A stretch of 43,511 bases of DNA, taken from positions 1-43,511 of the forward strand of contig CALAJK010000051.1 in assembly GCA_937922795.1 (NCBI GenBank). Reading direction: 5' to 3'. Both the position numbers and the translations under genes were made by a program. The stretch is from an uncultured Anaerolineae bacterium. Lineage in GTDB: Bacteria > Chloroflexota > Anaerolineae > Aggregatilineales > Phototrophicaceae. Position 1 is the first letter of the stretch. Each line of letters opens with the position of its first letter. Below the pieces are notes generated by a model. It was not told where the DNA came from, made no database searches, and saw nothing but the letters and a program-made list of their open reading frames with translations. Below, in pieces: positions 26,469-36,346 of this stretch.

Positions 26469-27331
26469 CAGGCGCGCTTCCGCCAATCTCGCAGGCTTTC
26501 CACGGCCTGTCGGGCACGGTCGCTCAGCAGGGCGACCGGCGAGGCGCTCCGGCGGCGCTCAACCCCGTACAATGCCGTCAAAATCGTTCGCAGCCGTTTC
26601 GAGTCCAACCGCGGGATCATGCGCCCGCCATCGGTGATCGCAATGCGCCCGGTCTCTTCAGAGACCACGACGACAATAGCATCGCTTACTTCGCTGATGC
26701 CCAACGCCGCCCGATGGCGCGTGCCCAGCTTCGGATCGGGCAGGTTGCGGCTGGCCGTCAGCGGCAGCACCGAAGCCGCCGAAATCAACCGGCCGTTGGC
26801 CCCAATGATGGCCGCCCCATCGTGCAGTTCGGTCTTCGGCCAGAAGATCGTCAGCAGCAGCTGCCAGGAGACCTGGCTGTCGAGCAAGATGCCCGTGCGC
26901 ACGTACTCTTCCAGGCTGCTGTTGCGCTGCAATACGATCAGAGCGCCGTGCCGCCGTTCAGATAACCGCTCGGCCGCCTGGCATACATCCTCGATAATTT
27001 GGGCGCGCCGGCTCTCCGGCGTCTGCCGGCTCAGCAGCAGGCTGCCGCGCCCCAACTGTTCCAGCGCCCGCCGCAGTTCGGGCTGAAAAATGACCGGGAT
27101 GGCGATGCCCAGCACCAGGATGGTATTCTCCAACAGCCAGCGAACAGCCTGCAAGTTGAAGAGGCTGGAGACGGCCAACAGGCTGACGATCACCAGCACC
27201 ATCCCGCGCAGCAGCGCAATCGCTTGGGTGCCGCGAATGAAAAGGCTGGCCATGAAGAACACCGTCGCCACCAGGATGATATCCACGATGGCGGTAGGCG
27301 TCAGGTTCTGCAGCGCCCACAATAGTTCCAC
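26468..27331 (-). CDS. cdaA: Diadenylate cyclase CdaA (DacA)
   Basis: Membrane-bound synthase of c-di-AMP from two ATP, a regulator of potassium and osmotic balance. About three transmembrane helices fill residues 10-85, followed by the DAC domain with the catalytic DGA (171-173, TELHDGAAIIG) and RHR (205-207, GTRHRAALG) motifs. Length of 287 residues is usual. The GTG start at 27331 follows the TPR gene stop by one base. cdaA-cdaR is the conserved pair; the TPR gene may belong to the same transcript. Confidence 0.95.
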   Translation of the reverse strand: MELLWALQNLTPTAIVDIILVATVFFMASLFIRGTQAIALLRGMVLVIVSLLAVSSLFNLQAVRWLLENTILVLGIAIPVIFQPELRRALEQLGRGSLLLSRQTPESRRAQIIEDVCQAAERLSERRHGALIVLQRNSSLEEYVRTGILLDSQVSWQLLLTIFWPKTELHDGAAIIGANGRLISAASVLPLTASRNLPDPKLGTRHRAALGISEVSDAIVVVVSEETGRIAITDGGRMIPRLDSKRLRTILTALYGVERRRSASPVALLSDRARQAVESLRDWRKRA

Positions 27332-27332
27332 A

Positions 27333-29567
27333 TCAGCCGCCCAATTGGCTCAGCAGTCGTTTGTAGTCCTCGATCCCCGGCGGGTTGAGCGCGATGATCT
27401 GACGGATGGTGTTGATCGCATCCTGGTGCTGGCCTGCGTCCAACTGCAGCTCGCCCAGCGCGTCAAGCTGCTTGATGGCATCTTCTTTGCGCCCTAGCTG
27501 GCGATAGATGGCAGCCAACCGCGATCGCACGCCCGTGTCGTTGGGATACATCGTCACCAGCTCTTCCAGAAGCTGGGTGATGCGGTTGGCCTGCTTCTTT
27601 TTGGCGTAGATGCCCAGAAGCTGATCCAGCTTTTTCAGCGCCTCCACCTGGTTGTTCTGACGATAGTGAATGTCAATCAGCATCCGGTGGGCGCGTTCGT
27701 CGGTCGGCACCAGTTGGATGATCTCTTCGTAGGTGCGCTGCGCCTTCCGGATATCCAGCCGCATCTGGTCAATGTCGGCCATGCGGTGCTTGATGCGAAC
27801 CACTTTCTCAGGCGACAGGTTCGCCCGCTGCGCCAGCTTCTCGGCGGCGCTGAAGACATCGCGCGCCTTGTCAAAGTCGCCCAGTTGGTGATGCGTATCG
27901 GCCAGATCGATGTATTGATCCAAAGCCTCATCCCAGCGCTGTTCGGCCTCCAACAGCTCGATCAGATTTTGGCGCACGGTGATGTCCAGCGGCGCCATCT
28001 CCAGCACCTCGCTCAGGATCGAGGCGGCGCGGTCGTTCTCGCCGCGCACCAGATACGTTCGGGCGATCACGTTGTACTTAGCAATCGCCTGGCGCACCCG
28101 CCCCTCGCGCATCATGATCTCGGCCATGCGAATGTGGATCGGCAGATACAGCGGCGCAAACTCGATGGCGTGATGCGCCTCATCCAGCGCCAGCGTGTAC
28201 AGGTTCTGGCGCATGTAGCGGTCAATCAGCGACACCGAGTGGGTGATCTTGTCGCTGCGCGCCTCCAGGATGAAGTCGACCACCCCCTGCGGCCCCTCAT
28301 CGCGCAGCTTCTGCCGCAGCTGTTCGCGGGTTTCGACGATCCGCTGCTTCCATTCTTTCCCTTCCAGCAAGCCGACAAAGCGATTGTTGATCACCGCAAG
28401 CTGCTCATCCCCACGATCTTCAAAGACGCTGAGCAAGTCCTCATACAGCTCAGCCAGATCGTCCGGATGAATCGTATCGAGCGCCAGCAGGCCGTCCACG
28501 GTTTGCATCGCCTGGACGAGATAACGACAGGCGGGTTTATGACGGTTGATCAGATAATTGGCCTTGCCCAAGGCGTGCAGCGCGCCCGCCGCAAGCTGCG
28601 GATGCATCGTCGCCTCGCCCAGGTGGCGAGTAGCGTCCTGCAGCCGGTTCACCAGCAGCAGCAGCCCGCCCAGGTTCATCTTCAGTGCCGGGTGGCTCAG
28701 CCGCGGCTCTGCCCGCTCATAAGCGCGGATCGCCTCTTCGTGCATCCCCTGCCGCTGCAGCTCCATCGCCTTCAGCGCATCAGCGCCAGCAGCATCCAGA
28801 GCGCCGCTCTCTATGACGAACGTCGCCAGTAGGCCCAGCGCATCGGTCATCGCTTCGCCCATCGGCCCCAACGGGTCGGATTCGACGGCGACCGGCTTGG
28901 CAGGCGCTTGCGACACAGACACCGACGGCGCTGGGCGCGCCGGCGCTTCGGTGTTGATCTGAGGCACCGAGATCTCAGCGCCGGCTTGCAGCGCTTGCAG
29001 GGCATTCAGCGCATACGCATTTTTGCTGTCCAGCTTCAATGCCCGCTGTACGGCGCGTTCGGCCTTTTCTGGCTCGCTCATGCGCTGGAAAGTCCGCCCC
29101 AGCACCAGGTATTCGCGCAGGGCGCGGTTCTTGTCGCCCAACCGCTCGTAGGCCTGCGCCAGCTTGGCATGGATGGCGACTAGACCCGATGAGAGCCGGG
29201 TTGCGCGCTCCCAGTTGGCAATCGCTTTGTCGAGGTCGCGGTGGCTCAGATAGACTTCGGCCACGTTGATGTACTGCTGCGAGGCTTCTTTCAGCCGCCC
29301 CAACCGTTCCAGAATGTCGGCGCTCTTCTCCAGCGGGATCGGATCATCAGGGGCCAGTTGATGGGCACGCGTGTAGACCTTCAGCGCGTCCTCCAGCCGG
29401 CCAAACTCCAACAGCGCCAGGCCTAGATGGAGGTGCGCTTCCGGGTCATCGGGCGCCAGCTTGACCGCCTGACCGTAAGCGGCGATCGCCATCGCCCACT
29501 CTTTGTCCCAGGCGGCATTATGGCCGGCATTCATCGCTTGTTCGTAAGCTTCACTCTTCTCTGGCAT
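27333..29567 (-). CDS. Large tetratricopeptide-repeat protein
   Basis: 744 residues with TPR-type helix pairs through most of the length: an N-terminal block (about 15-200, e.g. PEAHLHLGLALLEFGRLEDA), a non-repeat linker rich in Ala/Pro (about 205-240), and further blocks to the C-terminus (DERAHRMLIDIHYRQNNQVEA). There is no signal peptide, membrane helix or catalytic domain, so it is most likely a cytosolic scaffold. It is immediately followed by cdaA (1-bp gap), so a link with c-di-AMP signalling is possible but unsupported by anything else. Confidence 0.85.
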   Translation of the reverse strand: MPEKSEAYEQAMNAGHNAAWDKEWAMAIAAYGQAVKLAPDDPEAHLHLGLALLEFGRLEDALKVYTRAHQLAPDDPIPLEKSADILERLGRLKEASQQYINVAEVYLSHRDLDKAIANWERATRLSSGLVAIHAKLAQAYERLGDKNRALREYLVLGRTFQRMSEPEKAERAVQRALKLDSKNAYALNALQALQAGAEISVPQINTEAPARPAPSVSVSQAPAKPVAVESDPLGPMGEAMTDALGLLATFVIESGALDAAGADALKAMELQRQGMHEEAIRAYERAEPRLSHPALKMNLGGLLLLVNRLQDATRHLGEATMHPQLAAGALHALGKANYLINRHKPACRYLVQAMQTVDGLLALDTIHPDDLAELYEDLLSVFEDRGDEQLAVINNRFVGLLEGKEWKQRIVETREQLRQKLRDEGPQGVVDFILEARSDKITHSVSLIDRYMRQNLYTLALDEAHHAIEFAPLYLPIHIRMAEIMMREGRVRQAIAKYNVIARTYLVRGENDRAASILSEVLEMAPLDITVRQNLIELLEAEQRWDEALDQYIDLADTHHQLGDFDKARDVFSAAEKLAQRANLSPEKVVRIKHRMADIDQMRLDIRKAQRTYEEIIQLVPTDERAHRMLIDIHYRQNNQVEALKKLDQLLGIYAKKKQANRITQLLEELVTMYPNDTGVRSRLAAIYRQLGRKEDAIKQLDALGELQLDAGQHQDAINTIRQIIALNPPGIEDYKRLLSQLGG

Positions 29568-29602
29568 GGCCTGTGTCCATCACCTGATTTCGCCTTCGCA
29601 CG

Positions 29603-30523
29603 TTATCCCGCCATCAGGCGGACGAGGATCGCTTTCTGAGCGTGCAGCCGGTTCTCCGCCTGCGGAAAGATCATCGAGTGCGGACCATCGGCCACCTCGT
29701 CGGTGATCTCCTGGCCGCGATGCGCCGGCAGACAGTGCATGACGATGACATCCTTGCTAGCGCGCTGCACCAACTGTTCATTGACCTGGTACGGCTGCAT
29801 CGCAGCCATGCGCGCCTCGGCCTCAGCTTCCTGTCCCATGCTCACCCACGTGTCCGTGTAGATGACGTCCGCATGTTTCACCGCTTCGGCGGGGTCATGA
29901 TAGACCGTCACGCTGGCGCCGGTCTGCTGAGCCAGGGCGCTGGCAGACGCCAGCACGGGTTTCGGCAGTTGGTACTGCTGCGGCGTGGCGATGGTGAAGT
30001 GCATGCCGAAGTGCGCCGCCGCCTGCACCAGCGAGGCAGCGACGTTGTTGCCATCGCCGATATACGCCAGCCGCAGCCCCTGCAGCCGGCCAAAATGCTC
30101 ATAGATGGTCAGCATGTCCGCCAGCGCCTGGCAGGGATGGTAGGCGTCGCTGAGGCCATTGATGACGGGCACGCCCGCGTAAGCGGCCAACTGCTCGACG
30201 TGCTCATGGTCGAACACCCGCGCCATGATTCCCTGGGCGTAGCCGGAGATGACGCGGGCAACATCCGGGATGCTCTCACGCCGCCCCAGGCCGATTTCAT
30301 CCGGCCCCAACATGATGGCATCGCCGCCCAGATGTTTCATCGCCACTTCAAATGAAACCCGCGTGCGCAGCGAAGGCTTTTGAAAAATCATCGCCAGGAT
30401 TTTATCTTTCAGAACGGGGCGATTGCCGCCGGACTGCCATTCCAGCTTTAAGTGGACTGCAAGCTGGATCATGTGCCATAATTCGCTCGTCGCCCAATCA
30501 GCCAGGGTTAAGAAGTGTTTCAT
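29603..30523 (-). CDS. argF: Ornithine carbamoyltransferase
   Basis: Makes citrulline from ornithine and carbamoyl phosphate in arginine biosynthesis. The carbamoyl-phosphate motif SLRTR (51-55), HPCQ (129-132), the ornithine-binding DTWVSMG loop and HCLPAHRG (263-270) are present, which separates it from aspartate carbamoyltransferase. The length of 306 residues is normal. Divergent from ftsH; a TATACT on the minus strand at 30572-30577 could be its -10 but the -35 is poor. No other arg genes are adjacent. Confidence 0.95.
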   Translation of the reverse strand: MKHFLTLADWATSELWHMIQLAVHLKLEWQSGGNRPVLKDKILAMIFQKPSLRTRVSFEVAMKHLGGDAIMLGPDEIGLGRRESIPDVARVISGYAQGIMARVFDHEHVEQLAAYAGVPVINGLSDAYHPCQALADMLTIYEHFGRLQGLRLAYIGDGNNVAASLVQAAAHFGMHFTIATPQQYQLPKPVLASASALAQQTGASVTVYHDPAEAVKHADVIYTDTWVSMGQEAEAEARMAAMQPYQVNEQLVQRASKDVIVMHCLPAHRGQEITDEVADGPHSMIFPQAENRLHAQKAILVRLMAG

Positions 30524-30730
30524 CAGTCAATTCGCCGCCGGTTGTGGAGAGAGGTCTAAACCTGATGGGCAGTATAGCATACTTAGACCCGACGCGAAAT
30601 GTGCCGCCGCTCGATCCTTAGGGCATTTATGCGCCGATGTTATGCGCATTTAATACGCCTCTAACAAGCGCACGCTATAGTGAGTCGAGAATTTTGAGCC
30701 GCGAATATCAAGCGAATGTAAAGGCAGAAC

Positions 30731-32689
30731 ATGATACAACCGCCTGGCAATTCACCAAACAAAAACCCGAACAGCGGCGGCCCGCCTCCTACGCCGCCGC
30801 AGTTCAAACTGCCGCGTTGGGTCTGGCCCGTCTTGTGGATCGCCTTCCTGCTGTGGACGTTCAGCCGCGTGCCCGATCTCGTGACCAACGTCACTGCTGA
30901 ACCCCAAATCGAAGTCCCCTATTCCTTCTTCTTCGATCAAGTGGTGGCGAACAACGTCGACCGGGTGACGATCCAGGACAACCGCGTGCGGGGCGTCTTC
31001 CGCCGTTCGGTGGCGTACCCGCCCGCCAGCGCCGACGCGACAGGCCGCGTTTCCCAGACTTCCAACCGGTTCATCACCACGCTGCCGCCCTTCAACGATC
31101 CGCAGTTGCCTGAGGTGCTGCGCGAGCACAACGTCACCGTCGTCGCCCAAACCACTGAGCCGAATCCGATCCTGCTGTTCCTCTTGAACTTCGGCCCGAT
31201 CCTGCTGCTGCTGGGCTTCTTCTTGTGGTCGATTCGCCGCACTCAGGGACAGATGGGCAACGTCTTCGGCTTCGGCCGCACCCAAGCCCGCGAATACACC
31301 GTCGAGCGCCCCAAGGTGACCTTCGCTGACGTGGCCGGACAGGATGCCGCCAAAGCGGAGCTGGTCGAGATCGTGGACTTCCTGAAAGAGCCGGACAAAT
31401 ACATCGCCCTGGGCGCGCGCATCCCGCGAGGCGTCCTGCTGGTGGGGCCGCCCGGCACGGGCAAGACGCTGATGGCGCGCGCGGTGGCCGGCGAAGCCAA
31501 CGTGGCCTTCTTCAGCATCGCCGCTTCCGAGTTTGTGGAGATGTTCGTCGGCGTGGGCGCTTCCCGCGTGCGCGACCTATTCAAGCGCGCCAAGGATGCC
31601 GCCCCCAGCATCGTCTTCATTGACGAGATCGACGCCGTAGGCCGCCAGCGCGGGGCAGGCCTGGGCGGCGGCCACGACGAGCGCGAGCAGACCTTGAACC
31701 AGATGCTGGCCGAGATGGATGGGTTCGATCAGACCGAAAGCGTCATCGTCATGGCGGCCACCAACCGTCCGGACGTCCTCGACCCGGCGCTGCTGCGCCC
31801 CGGCCGGTTTGACCGGCAGGTGACCGTCGGCCTGCCCGACCGCATTGGCCGCGAGAACATCCTGAAGATCCACACCCGCGGCAAACCTCTGGACGACGAC
31901 GTCAACCTGAGCGAGCTGGCTAAGGCGACCATCGGCTTTTCCGGCGCGGATCTGGCCAACCTGGCCAACGAAGCCGCGCTCACGGCCGCCCGCAAGTCGC
32001 GCAAGCGCATCTCGATGCGCGATTTCTCGGACGCTTTCGACCGTATCGTGCTGGGGACAGAGAGCCCGCCGCTGTCGAACGAGCATGAGCGTCGCGTCGT
32101 CGCCTACCATGAAGCCGGCCACGCCATCGTGGCAGCGCTGACGCCGGGCGCTGATCCGGTGTTGAAGGTCACGATCGTGCCTCGCGGCCAGGCGTTGGGG
32201 GTGACCGCCCAGCTCCCGACCGATGACCGACGCAACTACTCGCGCGATTACCTGCGCTCGCGCATGCGCGTGCTGCTGGGCGGACGCACCGCCGAGGAAT
32301 TGGTGTTCAATGAGATCACCACCGGCGCTGAGAACGATCTGCGCCAGGTGACCAGCCTAGCGCGGCGCATGGTCGCGCAGTTCGGCATGAGCGATGCCAT
32401 CGGACCGCTGAACTTCGGCGACGACGATCGCCAGCCGTTCCTGGGCTACTCGCTGGCGACCGGCCGCAGCTACAGCGAAGAGACGGCCGCGCGCATCGAC
32501 GCAGAGGTGCGCCGGATGGTCGAAGAAGCCCACGCCCAGACGCGCCAGCTCCTGCGCGAAAACCGCGACAAGCTGGACGCGCTGGCCAACGAGCTGCTAG
32601 AAAATGAGATCGTTGACCGCCGCCGCGTCATGGAGATCGTCGGCCTGGCGCACGATCCGCATGAAGAAGAGGCGCTCAGCAGCCTGTGA
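30731..32689 (+). CDS. ftsH: ATP-dependent zinc metalloprotease FtsH
   Basis: Membrane AAA+ protease degrading misfolded and regulatory membrane proteins. Two transmembrane helices (about 31-48 and 147-168) flank an extracytoplasmic domain. The AAA domain has Walker A GPPGTGKT (239-246), Walker B VFIDEID (295-301) and the second region of homology [18 protein letters not shown]. The zinc-protease motif HEAGH is at 460-464. A Pro/Asn/Gly-rich N-terminus of about 28 residues precedes the first helix. 652 residues is normal. It is a single gene facing argF and convergent with the EF-G-like gene. Confidence 0.97.
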   Translation: MIQPPGNSPNKNPNSGGPPPTPPQFKLPRWVWPVLWIAFLLWTFSRVPDLVTNVTAEPQIEVPYSFFFDQVVANNVDRVTIQDNRVRGVFRRSVAYPPASADATGRVSQTSNRFITTLPPFNDPQLPEVLREHNVTVVAQTTEPNPILLFLLNFGPILLLLGFFLWSIRRTQGQMGNVFGFGRTQAREYTVERPKVTFADVAGQDAAKAELVEIVDFLKEPDKYIALGARIPRGVLLVGPPGTGKTLMARAVAGEANVAFFSIAASEFVEMFVGVGASRVRDLFKRAKDAAPSIVFIDEIDAVGRQRGAGLGGGHDEREQTLNQMLAEMDGFDQTESVIVMAATNRPDVLDPALLRPGRFDRQVTVGLPDRIGRENILKIHTRGKPLDDDVNLSELAKATIGFSGADLANLANEAALTAARKSRKRISMRDFSDAFDRIVLGTESPPLSNEHERRVVAYHEAGHAIVAALTPGADPVLKVTIVPRGQALGVTAQLPTDDRRNYSRDYLRSRMRVLLGGRTAEELVFNEITTGAENDLRQVTSLARRMVAQFGMSDAIGPLNFGDDDRQPFLGYSLATGRSYSEETAARIDAEVRRMVEEAHAQTRQLLRENRDKLDALANELLENEIVDRRRVMEIVGLAHDPHEEEALSSL

Positions 32690-32722
32690 CTTGTCTGGAG
32701 CACTGCTCTACCGCCGATGAAA

Positions 32723-32749
32723 ACAGGGGCGCAGCCGGTGCGCCCCTGT
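32723..32749. terminator. Bidirectional terminator between ftsH and the EF-G-like gene
   Basis: An 11-bp perfect stem (ACAGGGGCGCA and its complement, 5-base loop) lies between two convergent genes. On the minus strand it is followed by TTTTC, on the plus strand by a poorer T-rich segment. Confidence 0.8.
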
Positions 32750-32792
32750 CGATTCTCGATCCGCTGATCTGTCGGTCACCGCAGTGGAACGG

Positions 32793-34865
32793 TCAGGCCT
32801 CCTGCTCAGCTTTGTGCGCCGCGATGATATTCTGGGCGAGATGCGCCGGCACCTGCTCGTAGTGATCGAAGCGCATGGTGTAGATGCCGCGCGCGCCCGT
32901 CATAGACCGCAGGTCGTTGCCGTAGCGCATCATCTCGGCCAACGGCACGTGCGCGCTGACTACGCTCTTGTGCCCTTCCGTATCCATGCCCAGCACCCGG
33001 CCGCGGCGGGTGTTCAGATCGCTGATGATATCGCCCATCATCGATTCCGGCACCGTGATCTTCACTTCCATGATCGGCTCCAGCAGCACCGGCCCCGCGT
33101 CGACGAACACTTTCTTGAACGCCTCACGCCCAGCAATCTGAAACGCGATGTCTTTCGAATCGACCGGGTGCTCTTTGCCATCGAAGACAACCGCTTTGAC
33201 GTCCACCACTGGATAGCCCGCGATGACGCCTTCACCCAGCACCGACTGAATCCCCTTTTCGATCGACGGCAGGAAGTTGTTGGAGATCGCCCCGCCGAAG
33301 ATCTGCGTCTCGTACTGGAAGCCGCCGCCGGGATTAGGCTCCAGCCGCATGTGGACTTCGGCGAACTGACCCGCGCCGCCGGTCTGCTTCTTGTGGCGGT
33401 AGAAATCAGAGTGTGTGCGCGTGATCGTCTCCTTGTAGGGCACTTTGGGCAGCGTCGTATCCAGCCCCACCCCCAACCGTTCGGCGCGGCTGATGGCCAG
33501 ATTGACGTGCGCCTCGCCCATGCCTTCCACAATTGTTTGCTTCACGTCCGGGTCTTGACGCCAGCGCAGCGTCGGGTCGGCCTGACACAGGCTGGTGAGG
33601 ATGGTGCCCATCTTGGCGCTGTCCGCCTGGGTGCGCGGGATGACCGCCACGGCGAACAAGGGATCGGGAAACTCTGGCCGGGTGATCGTGATCGGATTGG
33701 CTCGGTCGGCGAAGCTGTCACCAGTTTTGGTGTCGGTCAGCTTAGCGACTACGCCGATGTCGCCGGCATGCAGCACGGTGATCGGAAGCTGCTCTTTGCC
33801 GCGCATGACCATCAGCGAGTTGAAACGCTCTTCGACGCCGCGGGTTGTGTTGTAGTAACGCTGGTCAGAATGCACCGCACCGGAGAAGATGCGGAAGTAG
33901 TTGAGCGTGCCGACGAAACGATCGGTCGTCGTCTTGAAAACGTAGGCGGCTAACGGGCCGTCGTCGCCCTGCGGCGGCAGCAGATAGTCGCGCTCGCCAT
34001 CGGGTTTGATCACCTGCACCCGGCGCTGCGACGGCGGCGACACATATACCACCAGCGCCTCCAGCAGCGGCACAGTGCCGATATTCTTAACGCCCGATGT
34101 CACGAAAACTGGGACAGTTTTGAGGTTTGAATCGCGGGCTGCCTTGCGCATCCCGTCGCGAATTTCCTCGTTAGTGAGCGTGCCCTCTGAGAAGTACTTC
34201 TCGATCAGTTCATCGTCCGCTTCGGCGGCGGCTTCCACCAGCACCGTGCGAGCAGCCTCAACGGCCTCCATCATATCGGCAGGAAGGTCAGACCGGTCCT
34301 TGCCAGCGCCGTAGTAGGCTTTCATCGTCAGCAGATTGACCACACCCTTGAAGTCCGCCTGCGAACCGATGGGCAGCATGACAGGGACAAACTTGTACTT
34401 CGGGAAGCTCTGGCGCAGGCTGGCCAATGCCTGCTCGTAATTCGCGTTCTCGCGATCCATCTTGTTGATGGTCACAATGATCGGCTGCTGATAGACCTCA
34501 GCGTACTCCCAGGCGAGTTCCGTGCCCACTTCGACGCCGGCCACAGCATCCACAACGACGATCACTGAGTCGGCCACGCGAATGGCGTTCTTGATCTCGC
34601 CCTGAAAATCGGTCATACCCGGCGTATCGAGCACATTGATCTTGTGATCTTCAAATTCTACTGGGATGAGCGACGTGGACAGCGACAAGCCGCGTTCTTT
34701 CTCATCTTCATCCCAGTCTGAGACGGTGTTTTTCTCCTCCACCCTGCCCAAACGTGTGATGGCGCCGGTATTGTAGAGCAGGGCTTCTACGAGAGATGTC
34801 TTACCGGCGCCCTGATGGCCCACCAGGGCCACATTCCTTATGCGATCTGTCGTGTACTCTCTCAT
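32793..34865 (-). CDS. Elongation factor G-like translational GTPase
   Basis: 690-residue protein with all five EF-G domains. The G domain has GHQGAGKTS (P-loop), DTPGMTDF and NKMD; domain IV and V follow (e.g. SNNFLPSIEKGIQ and SVVSAHVPLAEM). The switch I segment reads RGLSLSTS rather than the RGITI of canonical EF-G, and the protein lacks some residues of the classical factor, as in the EF-G-like/FusA2 paralogues, whose roles differ between species. It is not next to rpsL/rpsG/tuf. The ATG at 34865 has AAGGAG 8 nt upstream. A strong promoter lies about 70 bp further upstream. Confidence 0.88.
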   Translation of the reverse strand: MREYTTDRIRNVALVGHQGAGKTSLVEALLYNTGAITRLGRVEEKNTVSDWDEDEKERGLSLSTSLIPVEFEDHKINVLDTPGMTDFQGEIKNAIRVADSVIVVVDAVAGVEVGTELAWEYAEVYQQPIIVTINKMDRENANYEQALASLRQSFPKYKFVPVMLPIGSQADFKGVVNLLTMKAYYGAGKDRSDLPADMMEAVEAARTVLVEAAAEADDELIEKYFSEGTLTNEEIRDGMRKAARDSNLKTVPVFVTSGVKNIGTVPLLEALVVYVSPPSQRRVQVIKPDGERDYLLPPQGDDGPLAAYVFKTTTDRFVGTLNYFRIFSGAVHSDQRYYNTTRGVEERFNSLMVMRGKEQLPITVLHAGDIGVVAKLTDTKTGDSFADRANPITITRPEFPDPLFAVAVIPRTQADSAKMGTILTSLCQADPTLRWRQDPDVKQTIVEGMGEAHVNLAISRAERLGVGLDTTLPKVPYKETITRTHSDFYRHKKQTGGAGQFAEVHMRLEPNPGGGFQYETQIFGGAISNNFLPSIEKGIQSVLGEGVIAGYPVVDVKAVVFDGKEHPVDSKDIAFQIAGREAFKKVFVDAGPVLLEPIMEVKITVPESMMGDIISDLNTRRGRVLGMDTEGHKSVVSAHVPLAEMMRYGNDLRSMTGARGIYTMRFDHYEQVPAHLAQNIIAAHKAEQEA

Positions 34866-34931
34866 CAAAGGGACTCCTTGTAGGGTAGTGACTGAAGGCG
34901 CAGACGATGCGCGCTAACGACATAGCGCATG

Positions 34932-34960
34932 ATTTTAAGGCGGGGTTAAACCGTTGTCAA
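34932..34960 (-). promoter_or_regulatory. Strong sigma70 promoter for the EF-G-like gene
   Basis: Perfect TTGACA (34960-34955), 17-bp spacer and TAAAAT (34937-34932) on the minus strand, giving a leader of about 60 nt. Confidence 0.8.
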
Positions 34961-34983
34961 AAACCCTGGCGGCCTGAAAACAA

Positions 34984-35007
34984 ACAGGGGGCTGGTCGGC
35001 CCCCTGT
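34984..35007 (-). terminator. Terminator downstream of the dockerin-protein gene
   Basis: 9-bp perfect stem ACAGGGGGC / GCCCCCTGT with a 6-base loop, followed on the minus strand by a T-rich segment (GTTTTC). It separates the dockerin gene from the EF-G-like promoter. Confidence 0.75.
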
Positions 35008-35035
35008 GATCATCTGCCAGGCGATGAGCGGCGCG

Positions 35036-36340
35036 TCAACCCCACGGCAGCGGGCCATATTGGCCATACTGCGCCCCGACAAGCGCCAGATCGCTGATGT
35101 CTACCCAACCGTCCCGATTGAGATCGGTCTGGATGACTGAGGCTGGACCATTGAAATTGGCCGCGATCATGGCTGCATCGGCCAGGTCAATCCGCCCATC
35201 GGCATTGACATCGCCGCCCGGCAGGATCGCCGGCGGCAGCGCGAACGTCTGTCCCGCTTCAAGGGTGAACGTCGTGGCGATGGCCAGGCTGCTGACGGCG
35301 CGCGCCTCAAGCGTATAACTGCCGGCGGACACCTGATCAAACTGGAATGCCCCTGCGGCATCCGTGACCGCATCGCGGGTTGAGCCATCGGGCAGCGTCA
35401 GCCGCACCGATATGCCAGCATGATCAGCGGCCAGAGCGTACTGCACAACGCCCGTAATCTGGCCATGGGATGCCGCATCAGTCTGCGCTGTCGGCGGCAC
35501 AGGCGTCTCAACCGCGGGCGCGACCGTGCTGGCAGGCTGCTCCCCGCTCTCCTCAGCCGGCAGCGGCAGCGCCGGGGCGAGCGTGGCCGGCAGCGCTTCC
35601 GGCGCGGCGACCGCTACCGCTGGAGAATCTGCCGGCGGCAGCGCCAGCGCGCCATCTCCAGAGCTGGTCACCGCCGCGCCTCTCTCAACATCGCTGCCAG
35701 GATCGGCAGCCGACAGCCCCGCTGATCTGGCGTCTAAGCCCGCAACCCCTCGCCCGGCCGTGACGCCCGCCAGGCTGGTCACCCCCTCTGAGGCGGCCGG
35801 CGTCGCCTCAGGGGTCAGCTCAGCTGGCAGCGCGCTCACAGGCGTCTCGACCTGCGCCTGCATTGAACCCGCCTCATCCAGGCTAGGCCGCGCCGCCGCT
35901 TCGGCACGGACGTCGTCAGCCGGCAGGTCAGTCGGGACGGCCAGGCTCTCAACAGTCGGCAGGTCAGTCGGTACGACCGGGCTTTCGACGGTCGGCTCTG
36001 GCAGCGGCGCCTCTTGAGCCACAGTCTCAAGGGTGGGCATGACAGGATCGGCAGGCGGCACGGGCAGCGCCGGCTCCGGCGGGATGACCACCGGAGCGGG
36101 CTCAACCGTGGGCGGCAGCGGCGGCAGGGTGGGCGCCGCCACGATGATCTCCACTGTTGGTGTCGGCGTGTCGGTCGGCGTGAGCGTAGGCAGTTCGACC
36201 ACCGGCTGGCTCTCAGCGGGCTGCTCGGCGTTCGTCGTCGCCTCAGCATCCTGGCCGGCCACGATCATCGTCATCAAACCGGCGCTGATCAGCGCCAGCC
36301 CACAAATAGCAACAATGAGATAGTTCGGCATGCTGCGCAT
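35036..36340 (-). CDS. Membrane-anchored or secreted protein with dockerin-like repeat
   Basis: 434 residues. An N-terminal hydrophobic helix (about 5-28) acts as signal or anchor. Residues about 40-290 are low-complexity and rich in Pro, Thr, Val and Ala, a spacer of the kind that spans the cell envelope. Then comes a carboxypeptidase-regulatory-like beta domain (about 295-365) and two dockerin/EF-hand-type calcium loops, DVNADGRIDLADA and DLNRDGWVDISDLA, at the C-terminus. Dockerins bind cohesins, and a cohesin protein gene lies 6 bp upstream. The ATG at 36340 has GGAG 9 nt upstream. No enzyme domain is seen. Confidence 0.8.
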   Translation of the reverse strand: MRSMPNYLIVAICGLALISAGLMTMIVAGQDAEATTNAEQPAESQPVVELPTLTPTDTPTPTVEIIVAAPTLPPLPPTVEPAPVVIPPEPALPVPPADPVMPTLETVAQEAPLPEPTVESPVVPTDLPTVESLAVPTDLPADDVRAEAAARPSLDEAGSMQAQVETPVSALPAELTPEATPAASEGVTSLAGVTAGRGVAGLDARSAGLSAADPGSDVERGAAVTSSGDGALALPPADSPAVAVAAPEALPATLAPALPLPAEESGEQPASTVAPAVETPVPPTAQTDAASHGQITGVVQYALAADHAGISVRLTLPDGSTRDAVTDAAGAFQFDQVSAGSYTLEARAVSSLAIATTFTLEAGQTFALPPAILPGGDVNADGRIDLADAAMIAANFNGPASVIQTDLNRDGWVDISDLALVGAQYGQYGPLPWG

Positions 36341-36346
36341 CGTGCT

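Noticed and set aside
30651..30687. T7-promoter-like words (TAATACG, then CTATAGTGAGTCG) upstream of ftsH
   Set aside because: The two words are in the wrong arrangement for a phage promoter (extra spacing, and the second word matches the opposite orientation). There is no phage context; chance resemblance around an ordinary -10-like TATAGT is more likely.
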